A DNA stretch of 5,581 bases, from assembly GCA_958451915.1 (NCBI GenBank), contig CAUDRX010000157.1, forward strand, positions 1-5,581. The letters run 5' to 3'. Below, piece by piece: positions 1 to 5,581 of the stretch. Under the pieces are notes generated by a model, which worked only from the letters and a program-made list of their open reading frames with translations, ran no database searches and had not been told where the DNA came from. This stretch comes from an uncultured Peptococcaceae bacterium. Lineage in GTDB: Bacteria; Bacillota; Peptococcia; Peptococcales; Peptococcaceae. The first letter of the stretch is position 1. The number at the start of each line of letters is the position of its first letter. The position numbers and the translations under genes were made by a program.

Positions 1-1275
1 GGTGTGATTACACAAGATGAAGCACAAACGCTCGTGAAGGGCCTCAGTGAGATCCTTGAGGAGATCGAATCAGGAAAAGTGCATTTCAATCCTGCCGATG
101 AGGATATCCATATGAATATGGAAGTTCTGCTCACCGAGAAAGTTGGTGATGTTGGCAAAAAGCTCCATACCGGACGTAGCCGTAATGACCAGGTTGCGGT
201 CGACATGCGTATGTATCTGCGACATGAGGTCATGAGTATCCAGGCTCAGCTCATAGAATTTCTGGAAACGCTTATCAGTATTGCGAGGAAGCATCTTGAA
301 ACAGCAATGCCGGGCTATACCCATCTGCAGCGCGCACAGCCGATTACTCTCGGACATCATCTCATGGCTTATTTTGAGATGTTTAAGCGCGATTATCAAC
401 GCCTGGACAGCTGGCTTGGCCGAAATAATATCATGCCGCTTGGAAGTGGTGCGCTGGCTGGTACAACCTTTCCACTCGATCGCAACGAAACAGCAAGGGC
501 TTTGCATTTTGATGCCCCTTGTCTGAACTCGTTGGATGGTGTAAGTGACCGAGATTTTGCATTAGAATTTTTGAGCGATGCATCGATTAGTATGATGCAT
601 TTGAGCCGCTTCTGTGAAGAAGTCATTCTTTGGGCCAGTCAGGAATTTGCTTTCATAGATCTGGATGATGCTTACAGCACTGGTTCAAGCATCATGCCAC
701 AAAAGAAAAACCCTGATGTTGCTGAACTCGTACGCGGTAAGACCGGGCGTGTCTATGGAGCACTGATGGGCCTTCTGACTACGATGAAAGGCTTGCCGCT
801 TGCCTATAATAAAGATATGCAGGAAGACAAAGAAGGCGTTTTTGATACCGTTGATACCTGGAAAAAATGTCTGCTTATCTTTGAAAAAATGCTGGCAACT
901 GCCACTTTTAAAGAATCCAACATGCGCCGTGCAGCAGCTGGTGGTTTTACTAATGCCACAGACTTTGCGGATTATCTTGTCACAAAAGGGATACCATTCC
1001 GTGATGCGCATGCCATCGTTGGTGAAGCTGTTGCTTACTGTATCATGAACGGCAAAGCGCTTGATGATTGCACGATCGAGGAGTTTAAAGGATTTTCTTC
1101 GCTTATCGACGAAGATATCTATGACAAGATCTCTATTGATACCTGTATCCATAAACGTCAGACCATTGGGGCGCCAAGTCCACAGCAGGTGCAATATGCC
1201 ATTGATCAGAACGAGGCTTTTCTCGCAGAGATCAAAGCTGCGCATGAAAAGATGGTAGAAGAAAGACAGTTTTAA
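1..1275 (+). CDS. argH: Argininosuccinate lyase, 5'-truncated by window edge
   Basis: This cytosolic enzyme cleaves argininosuccinate to arginine and fumarate, the last step of arginine biosynthesis. The reading frame enters from the window edge. The first visible residues (GVITQDEAQ) align with the region about 50 residues into typical ArgH proteins of about 460 residues, so the N-terminal part with the usual LWGGRF motif lies upstream. The GTG at position 4 is an internal valine, not a start. Visible family motifs are TGRSRND (substrate binding, nt about 171-192), GYTHLQRAQP with the conserved histidine at 322-324, and the fumarase/lyase-superfamily signature GSSIMPQKKNPD at 682-717, which holds the catalytic serine loop and the conserved lysine and asparagine. 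The frame is intact to TAA at 1273-1275 and is followed at once by a strong terminator, so argH ends its transcription unit. It often follows argG, but that gene is not in view. Identification is essentially certain. Confidence 0.97.
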   Translation, partial: GVITQDEAQTLVKGLSEILEEIESGKVHFNPADEDIHMNMEVLLTEKVGDVGKKLHTGRSRNDQVAVDMRMYLRHEVMSIQAQLIEFLETLISIARKHLETAMPGYTHLQRAQPITLGHHLMAYFEMFKRDYQRLDSWLGRNNIMPLGSGALAGTTFPLDRNETARALHFDAPCLNSLDGVSDRDFALEFLSDASISMMHLSRFCEEVILWASQEFAFIDLDDAYSTGSSIMPQKKNPDVAELVRGKTGRVYGALMGLLTTMKGLPLAYNKDMQEDKEGVFDTVDTWKKCLLIFEKMLATATFKESNMRRAAAGGFTNATDFADYLVTKGIPFRDAHAIVGEAVAYCIMNGKALDDCTIEEFKGFSSLIDEDIYDKISIDTCIHKRQTIGAPSPQQVQYAIDQNEAFLAEIKAAHEKMVEERQF

Positions 1276-1282
1276 ACCAAGA

Positions 1283-1313
1283 GCGCCGGACGATCATCGT
1301 CCGGTGTTTTTTT
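1283..1313 (+). terminator. Rho-independent terminator of argH
   Basis: An inverted repeat begins 7 bases after the argH stop. The core is CCGGACG, loop ATCAT, CGTCCGG, extended outward by G-U and C-G pairs to about 10 bp. Seven T residues follow (1307-1313). This is a textbook intrinsic terminator that separates argH from the regulator gene downstream. Confidence 0.93.
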
Positions 1314-1318
1314 CTGGT

Positions 1319-1347
1319 TTGCCTTATCGGTTAAAAATTGCTAAAAT
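1319..1347 (+). promoter_or_regulatory. Predicted sigma-A promoter of the response regulator gene
   Basis: TTGCCT at 1319-1324 (4 of 6 matches to the -35 consensus) and TAAAAT at 1342-1347 (5 of 6 to the -10) are separated by exactly 17 bases. They lie between the argH terminator and the regulator start. A strong Shine-Dalgarno, AAAGGAGG at 1358-1365, follows 7 bases before the ATG. The 5' leader would be short, about 20 nt. I see no paired LytTR repeats here, so autoregulation through this promoter is not supported. Confidence 0.6.
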
Positions 1348-1372
1348 GACATAATCGAAAGGAGGAGAACGG

Positions 1373-2113
1373 ATGAATCCCTATCGGATAGCAATCTGTG
1401 AGGATGATGCGGTTGTTGGTGAACAATTAGTCAGACGTTGCTATGAGATTTTGGTTGAGCGGCAGTTGTCAAGTGATGTTCAGCTATTTCTTTCCGCAAC
1501 TGAATTGCGTGTGCAGTTGGAAAAGGATCTTCATGCGTTTGATCTGTTTTTGCTTGACATTCAGATGGCGGATGGGGAGAGTGGTCTCACACTTGCGCAG
1601 TGGATATATGATAAAGAACTTCGCGATCAAGTGGTGTTTATCACAGCCTTTGCGGATTATGCTGTAGAAGGGTATCAGGCACATCCACTGCATTATCTTC
1701 TTAAACCTGTCACTCAGGAAGCGTTGGAAGATGTTCTGTATCTTGCTCTTGAATGACATCATCCCCAGAAGATTGTCCTGAGGCGTGGTAACAAGTTGAT
1801 CTCATATCCTTTAGAGGAGATTCAGTGCATTGAAAGTCGTGATCATGGCATCATAGTTCACGAAGCAGGAAGCGAACAGTATTTTCCTATGTCGCTTGGC
1901 GAAATTGAGAAATTGGTGCCGCCGGATGTCTTTGCCCATTCTCATAAAAGTTATCTGATCAATCTGGATTGGGTGGTTGAGATCACACGTCGTGAAGTGA
2001 TTCTGCGAGATGGAGAGCATTACCCTGTGAGCCGTGCTTTTTATCGATCCTTTCAAACAGCGTTTATCCGGCATTTTAATCATTATCGAAAAAATGAGGA
2101 GTCCCTCACGTAG
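1373..2113 (+). pseudogene. LytTR-family response regulator interrupted by an in-frame TGA
   Basis: This is a cytoplasmic two-component response regulator of the AgrA/LytR/VirR type that would bind DNA when phosphorylated. ATG 1373 has an excellent RBS. Codons 1-127 form a receiver domain with acidic residues E10-D11-D12, phosphoacceptor D62 (DLFLLDIQMADG), switch threonine T91 (FITAFADYAVEGY) and K111-P112. Codon 128 is TGA (1754-1756). The same frame then continues for 118 codons to TAG at 2111-2113 and encodes a LytTR DNA-binding domain, with EEIQCIESRDHG, AHSHKSYLINLDWV and YPVSRAFYRSF typical of the family. Without the TGA the protein would be 246 residues, the normal length for the family. 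As read by the standard code it makes only a 127-residue receiver. A restart at TTG 1796 has only a weak, distant TGAGG and would remove the first LytTR strand. The cognate kinase is probably the convergent gene next door. A recent nonsense mutation (for example CGA to TGA) is most likely; a sequencing error or readthrough is also possible. Confidence 0.85.
1754..1756 (+). other. Premature TGA between REC and LytTR domains
   Basis: The codon lies exactly at the linker between receiver and DNA-binding domains, in the context GAA-TGA-CAT. The upstream and downstream domains are in the same frame, so a single substitution explains the interruption, with no indel. CGA (Arg) to TGA is one plausible transition. 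Tryptophans elsewhere in the window are encoded by TGG, so TGA is not a general Trp codon here. Confidence 0.9.
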
Positions 2114-2132
2114 AGGGATCTCCTCATTTTTT
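2089..2132. terminator. Bidirectional terminator between convergent regulator and kinase genes
   Basis: A long inverted repeat has its left arm at 2089-2107 (A-tract, TGAGGAG, TCCCTC), loop ACGTA at 2108-2112, and right arm at 2113-2132 (GAGGGA, one bulged T, CTCCTCA, T-tract). Six Ts end the hairpin on the plus strand, and the A-tract gives Us on the minus strand, so it can terminate transcription both ways. The regulator's TAG (2111-2113) sits in the loop and first stem base. The kinase's TAA (minus strand, 2131-2133) sits at the other foot. Both 3' ends are thus compacted into one element. Confidence 0.92.
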
Positions 2133-3780
2133 AATTTGGAAGTTTTAAAACTGTCTGTACGGTGAAAGTAGTGTCTGAATAGGTGATATCTAGAATGCTG
2201 CCATATTTTTCGGCGACTGAGCGCATGTTGTCAATGCCAAATCCATGCAGCTCGCTACGGGCCTTTCGCGTGTGAAGATGTCCTTTCATGTCGCTGACGA
2301 TTTTGCCGTCAAAACTGTTTTCGCAGCATACTGCCATAAAACCGTCCTTGCATTGAAGCTGAAACCGGATCGTCCTATCGTTTTTTTCCAGGCGAGCGGT
2401 ATTTTCTAGGGCGTTGTCCAGCATATTCATCAGCAGTGTGCAGAGATCTTCATCAGGGAATGGTAGTTCTTTCGGAACAGAAACGGATGCCTTGAACATC
2501 GTATCAGAAGCTGCGGATCGGTTGCTCTCGTCCACTACGATTGCATTGATAAGCCAACTTTCTGTATAGCGTACCTGTCCTCTTTGACGGGCAGCTGTCT
2601 GCCATTCTGTCAGGCGTTCTTTTAAAGCGGCAAGATTACCGCTATCCAGTAATGCTTCCAAGACGGTCAAACGATGGCGGAATTCGTGTTGGATCGCTGC
2701 ATCCGATTTCATTTTATTTTCCAGGATGTGCACATTTTCTAAAGCCAATTGATTTTTCACTTGCATGGTATAAGCTTCTTTTTGAGTCTGAATGATATAT
2801 CGGATCAGTGTCCAACCAGCGACAAAGGTGATCGTCAGGAGCAGCCAAAGTGACAGCCAGTAGAACACTTCTCCAAAATAGCCACTGCGGATCTGTGCGA
2901 TGATTTCGTTGATATAGGCTATCAGATCGCTGAGGGTTGCCTGACGACAGAGCATAATGGCTGTGTAGCCGATCGTACTCACAACAACCATAACGCCAAA
3001 GGCGAGCCAAAAGTCCCATTTACGCTGCAAGATCAGGAAGAGAAGTAGGGCGAAGATTACGATGAGCAAGATCCATTGTCTGCTCAGCAGATCCTGTAGT
3101 CCGTTTGGCAGAAAGTATGTGCCATAGCCCTGGCTGAGACGGTTTCCTGTCAGTGCGGCGGCACCGATCATAGGGAGCAGCAAACGAATATCAATGCGAT
3201 CCTGGATGATTCCAAGTAGAAACAAGGCTGTTAGCAGAACAAAGGCAAGTGCCGAGATCCCTGCAGGAATACCGTATAGATTGGCGTAAGCGATGGTTCC
3301 GGCATGATCTGCCGGATCGGCGCTCAATCGGATCAAAGGTGGGACCAGGCCTTCAGAGGAAAGCTGTTGAACAGTCATTTCCAATGTTTCTCCACCGCCT
3401 GCAGGGAGTGGCACTTGCACCTGGCTGAGATTGATCGCGTTTTCTCTGTTGATATTCGTTGAATGCCAGAACTCTTGTCCATCGAGTGACGCTGTGATTT
3501 CCAGCGCTCCGGGTTCGAAGATCAGGTATTGGCCATCTTCGCGATCTTCGGGCAGAGTCGTTGTAAGAAGCATAAAATAGTTCGCTGATAAAGTCGGGGT
3601 CAATTTATTTACATCGTAAGGTTGCTCGTTACCATCAGATCTAATGATCGTACCTTCTTCCCAGACAGGGTAAGTATATGGTGACGGTGATTCAGTGAAC
3701 AGACGTAGAAAGACCATTGTGCCGATGCAGATGCTTACAAAGAGTAATGCGCAGAAGATGCGGCAGAGATGTTTCAACAT
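2131..3780 (-). CDS. GHKL-family membrane sensor histidine kinase
   Basis: This integral-membrane sensor kinase probably senses an extracytoplasmic signal and phosphorylates a LytTR regulator. It is 549 residues from the ATG at 3780-3778, chosen because AGGATGG (3793-3787) lies 6 bases upstream and a hydrophobic N-terminus follows. One transmembrane helix (about 6-27) precedes an extracellular, probably beta-rich domain of about 140 residues (28-170). Five more helices follow (about 171-192, 197-212, 235-252, 256-278, 304-330), then a linker helix (331-364). The H-box HEFRHRLTVLEALL carries the likely phosphoacceptor H365. The ATPase domain has an N-box with N456 (MNMLDNALENTARLE) and a G-box at 513-519 (GFGIDNM), as in AgrC-like HPK10/GHKL kinases. 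The frame is intact and all key residues are present. The gene is convergent with the LytTR regulator, an unusual arrangement since such pairs are commonly co-directional. The signal is unknown, and no peptide pheromone gene is visible. Confidence 0.92.
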   Translation of the reverse strand: MLKHLCRIFCALLFVSICIGTMVFLRLFTESPSPYTYPVWEEGTIIRSDGNEQPYDVNKLTPTLSANYFMLLTTTLPEDREDGQYLIFEPGALEITASLDGQEFWHSTNINRENAINLSQVQVPLPAGGGETLEMTVQQLSSEGLVPPLIRLSADPADHAGTIAYANLYGIPAGISALAFVLLTALFLLGIIQDRIDIRLLLPMIGAAALTGNRLSQGYGTYFLPNGLQDLLSRQWILLIVIFALLLFLILQRKWDFWLAFGVMVVVSTIGYTAIMLCRQATLSDLIAYINEIIAQIRSGYFGEVFYWLSLWLLLTITFVAGWTLIRYIIQTQKEAYTMQVKNQLALENVHILENKMKSDAAIQHEFRHRLTVLEALLDSGNLAALKERLTEWQTAARQRGQVRYTESWLINAIVVDESNRSAASDTMFKASVSVPKELPFPDEDLCTLLMNMLDNALENTARLEKNDRTIRFQLQCKDGFMAVCCENSFDGKIVSDMKGHLHTRKARSELHGFGIDNMRSVAEKYGSILDITYSDTTFTVQTVLKLPN

Positions 3781-3814
3781 GAAGATCCATCCTGATAACT
3801 GTATATTTGGCTTA

Positions 3815-3843
3815 ACTTTAACAAAGATGCGGTAACAGGACAA
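3815..3843 (-). promoter_or_regulatory. Candidate promoter of the sensor kinase gene
   Basis: On the minus strand, TTGTCC (3843-3838, 4 of 6 to the -35) and TAAAGT (3820-3815, 4 of 6 to the -10) are 17 bases apart. The kinase ATG lies 34 bases downstream of the -10. Both boxes are imperfect. The proximal end of the LytTR-type repeat pair is 21 bases upstream of the -35, a position compatible with activation. Confidence 0.35.
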
Positions 3844-3864
3844 GAGTCGGGCGATTTTCTTCTC

Positions 3865-3894
3865 CCTAACTTGCAGGATATGGCCCTTAACTGG
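3865..3894 (-). promoter_or_regulatory. Putative LytTR/AgrA-type operator (9-bp direct repeats, 12-bp spacer)
   Basis: Read on the minus strand, CCAGTTAAG (3894-3886) and CAAGTTAGG (3873-3865) agree at 7 of 9 positions and are separated by exactly 12 bases. This gives a 21-bp period, placing both on the same helix face. Tandem 9-bp repeats with a GTTA core and a 12-bp gap are the known binding format of LytTR regulators such as AgrA and ComE. The pair lies between the divergent kinase and exported-protein genes, close to candidate promoters on both sides. Its regulator is presumably the LytTR protein encoded at 1373-2113, which is inference. Confidence 0.6.
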
Positions 3895-3925
3895 TATAAA
3901 GTGTTGCGGATATCCATGTTAAAAT
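3871..3925 (+). promoter_or_regulatory. Candidate promoter region of the exported-protein gene
   Basis: Two alternatives are visible. One is an extended -10, TGGTATAAA (3892-3900), with a poor -35, TTGCAG (3871-3876), 18 bases upstream; it overlaps the LytTR-type repeats. The other is an extended -10, TGTTAAAAT (3917-3925), with no recognisable -35 but with the repeat pair ending 25 bases upstream of its TAAAAT. The latter has the look of an activator-dependent promoter. Either leaves a 5' leader of roughly 90-120 nt. I cannot choose between them from sequence. Confidence 0.35.
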
Positions 3926-4401
3926 GGCACAAATAACAGATAATGATGCGTATATCAGGAGTTGATAGAAATGAAATAGTGACGGAACATATCGTGATAT
4001 TTTTGGACAGAAGGGAGAACGTAATGAAACGAATGAAAAAGATCTCAAGATCGGCAATCAGTCTTGTGCTGGCCTTCTCAATCCTGTTTTCTGGCACCTC
4101 TATCGCGCCGATAACTGTTTCAACGGCTCGTGCTATTGAAGCAGGGACAATCCTTGAGCACGGTTTTGGCCTTTTGGGAACAGTAGCAGGAGCAATCGGT
4201 CCTGCATTGTTTGGGAAGATCCTGAACAGTACAGGAAACAGTGAACTGGCGGACTATCTGGGCTTGAACAAAGCAAATGAAGTGACTCTTGAAGAACTCA
4301 AAGAGAGTATTGATGACATTCAGGATCAGCTTGGGACGATCTCTGAGCAGGTGACGACCCTTAGCAACGAGCTGGCGTCCGAGGCAGATCGATTGGAATC
4401 C

Positions 4402-4404
4402 TAG
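4402..4404 (+). other. Premature TAG within the coiled coil of the exported protein
   Basis: The context is TCC-TAG-ACG. The coiled-coil pattern upstream (LGTISEQVTTLSNELASEADRLES) is broken here, and a polar, helix-compatible sequence continues in the same frame. No Shine-Dalgarno precedes any in-frame start shortly downstream, so reinitiation is not supported. A single CAG to TAG or similar substitution is sufficient. Confidence 0.88.
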
Positions 4405-4420
4405 ACGACTTTAACGACTT
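4405..4420 (+). repeat. Short direct repeat ACGACTT next to the premature TAG
   Basis: ACGACTT occurs at 4405-4411 and again at 4414-4420. The 9-base period keeps the frame and encodes TTL-TTS. It may be a small slippage duplication or chance. Confidence 0.4.
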
Positions 4421-5581
4421 CCCAACAGTCTTATGGCGGGCTTTCAAGCAATAATGATGATTATATTCAGACGATGTTGCAACTGGACAATGGTGATTAT
4501 TCAGAATCATCATATCAGAAGCAGCTGGGCCAGTTGATGGAAACGATTTATCGAGATGATGCTTTTCGGCAGGATGTTATCGCAATGGGGGATGCCATCA
4601 TGGGGGAAGGCAGTTCTCTTGTAATTCCGACCAGAGCGTATTATGATCACCGTAAACAGGTTGATGGCACGACCCGGGATCAGTTGATAGCAGACTATCT
4701 GGCGTTTAGTACTTCCGTCTACAAAGACTATGTGATCTCTCTCTTGCTATGCAATGCATCGATGACATATTTGGCAGAGCAGGAGGGGGGCAATGTGCTC
4801 TATGAGATTCAGATGAACAATATGGCTCAACAGGCACAACGTGTAAAGGCTTTCCTTTACAACGAACGTGAAGCACTATTCCCGGCTGATCGGCTGGATG
4901 GCGTGAGCGGTGGTGCAGTGCTTTCTACAGCACAGTCTGCTAATGACTATGTGATCACTTATGAGAACGGGCAGCCAGTCCGTACACAGACAAAACAAGG
5001 TGCGAGTGCCAATGATCTTCTTTTGAGTGAGTACTATCTAATGCTCAATGTTGGAGAAGCGACTGCTGTCAAGGTCTTCAAATCTGGCCAACAATTCGGC
5101 GATTGGACCACCAGCGATCCTTCTGTTGCGGTTGTTGACGAACTGGGTGGTGTGTTTGCGACTGGCGCTGGAACGGCGATCTTGACAGTGAATTATGGTG
5201 GTTATACGAAGCGTGTGCAGGTCGATGTGCTTGATGTTGATTCAAATGGATTGCCAATTACGACCACAACAGGAGAAGTGAAGACCGTTACAATGAACGC
5301 GTCTTTTGATCTCGATAAGCTGCTTGATGAAGCCGGCATTGAAGAAGCTGATGCTGCAGACTTTACCTGGACCAGTACGGATACCAACAGTGTAGCTGTT
5401 TCCGGTACGACGATCAAAGGCGTGGCTAAGAGCGGTGGCTACAGTATGGTCACTAGTATGCGTCATGTGCGCTATGATACTGATGGCGGTAGTTTTTATA
5501 CTGTGGAAAAAGTCATCTTCCCATTCAAGGCAGAGTATACCGATACATCTGAGGTTTACGATTATGATGATATGATCTACG

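Larger units (their letters stand above)
4024..5581 (+). pseudogene. Secreted helical/Big_2-domain protein with in-frame TAG; 3' end beyond window
   Basis: ATG 4024 is preceded by AAGGGAG (4011-4017), 6 bases away, and starts a clear signal peptide: basic MKRMKKISRS, hydrophobic core, then a likely cleavage site near STARA (about residue 37). A hydrophobic, Gly/Ala-rich stretch (about 42-66, GFGLLGTVAGAIGPALF) and a heptad-like coiled coil (about 88-126) follow. Codon 127 is TAG (4402-4404). The same frame then runs open for 392 codons to the window end. This part continues the helical region (to about 280, with a hydrophobic helix at about 224-250). It then encodes a Big_2 Ig-like domain (about 342-405, WTTSDPSVAVVD, GVFATGAGTAILTV) and a second Ig-like unit (about 410-500, FTWTSTDTNSVAV). 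The standard code gives only a 126-residue product. CAG (Gln) to TAG would explain the lesion. The helical part is not a family I recognise; Big_2 units are common in surface adhesins and exoproteins. No anchor motif is visible because the C-terminus is missing. Confidence 0.8.

Noticed and set aside
4..6. GTG as a start codon for argH
   Set aside because: The frame is open to the window edge, no RBS is visible, and the residues align well inside the ArgH family, so about 50 N-terminal residues lie upstream.
70..1245. Long open frames on the minus strand opposite argH
   Set aside because: They are antisense shadows of a well-conserved gene, with no RBS and no recognisable protein features.
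1754..1790. Selenocysteine insertion at the TGA
   Set aside because: A small imperfect hairpin (CCCCAG / CTGAGG, 1763-1784) follows, but it has a mismatch, and no selenoprotein is known among LytTR regulators. A linker position has no redox role.
3781..3843. Upstream TTG start adding 21 residues to the kinase
   Set aside because: No Shine-Dalgarno precedes it. The ATG at 3780 has AGGATGG at good spacing and begins the expected basic-then-hydrophobic N-terminus. The candidate promoter also overlaps the extension.
3989..4004. Palindrome ATATCGTGATAT followed by Ts as a terminator in the exported gene's leader
   Set aside because: The stem is only 5 AT-rich base pairs with a 2-base loop, too weak to terminate; it lies just upstream of the RBS.
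3943..4023. Upstream ATG start for the exported protein
   Set aside because: No RBS precedes ATG 3943, and the extension would put 27 charged residues before an otherwise perfect signal peptide beginning at ATG 4024, which has AAGGGAG.
5202..5466. Two overlapping minus-strand open frames opposite the Ig-like domains
   Set aside because: Their composition is low-complexity Ser/Val/Thr mirroring the plus-strand coding pattern, with no RBS and no family resemblance.
1373..5581. Alternative genetic code (TGA as Trp or Gly, TAG as amino acid or pyrrolysine)
   Set aside because: Trp is encoded by TGG throughout, including within the interrupted genes. Each stop occurs only once inside a frame, and argH and the long kinase gene contain none. 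The regulator also ends naturally on TAG inside a terminator.

Overview
The window looks like chromosomal DNA from a member of the Bacillota (Firmicutes) with moderate GC content. The evidence is the strong AAAGGAGG-type ribosome binding sites, the U-tract terminators, the GHKL-type sensor kinase paired with a LytTR response regulator, and an exported protein with bacterial Ig-like (Big_2) domains. An Erysipelotrichia-like gut bacterium is my best guess from overall protein flavour, but this is a weak inference.

Layout: (1) 1-1275 (+) is the 3' part of argH (argininosuccinate lyase), closed by a strong intrinsic terminator at 1283-1313. (2) 1373-2113 (+) is an AgrA/LytTR-family response regulator with its own promoter and strong RBS, but an in-frame TGA (1754-1756) separates its receiver domain from its DNA-binding domain. 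(3) 2131-3780 (-) is an intact GHKL sensor histidine kinase, convergent with the regulator and sharing a bidirectional terminator (2089-2132). (4) 3781-4023 is a divergent regulatory region with a near-canonical LytTR operator: two 9-bp direct repeats separated by 12 bp. (5) 4024 to the window end (+) is a secreted protein: signal peptide, long helical region, a Big_2 domain and a second Ig-like domain. It carries an in-frame TAG (4402-4404), after which the same frame stays open for 392 codons to the window edge.

How they may fit together: the kinase and regulator form a plausible two-component system. The operator between the kinase gene and the exported-protein gene suggests that one or both are targets. 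As sequenced, the regulator and the exported protein each carry one premature stop while the kinase is intact. The simplest reading is a signalling and surface-protein locus in early decay in this strain, or base-call/assembly errors. Leaky readthrough is possible but less likely. No mobile element, CRISPR array, tRNA or rRNA gene was seen.
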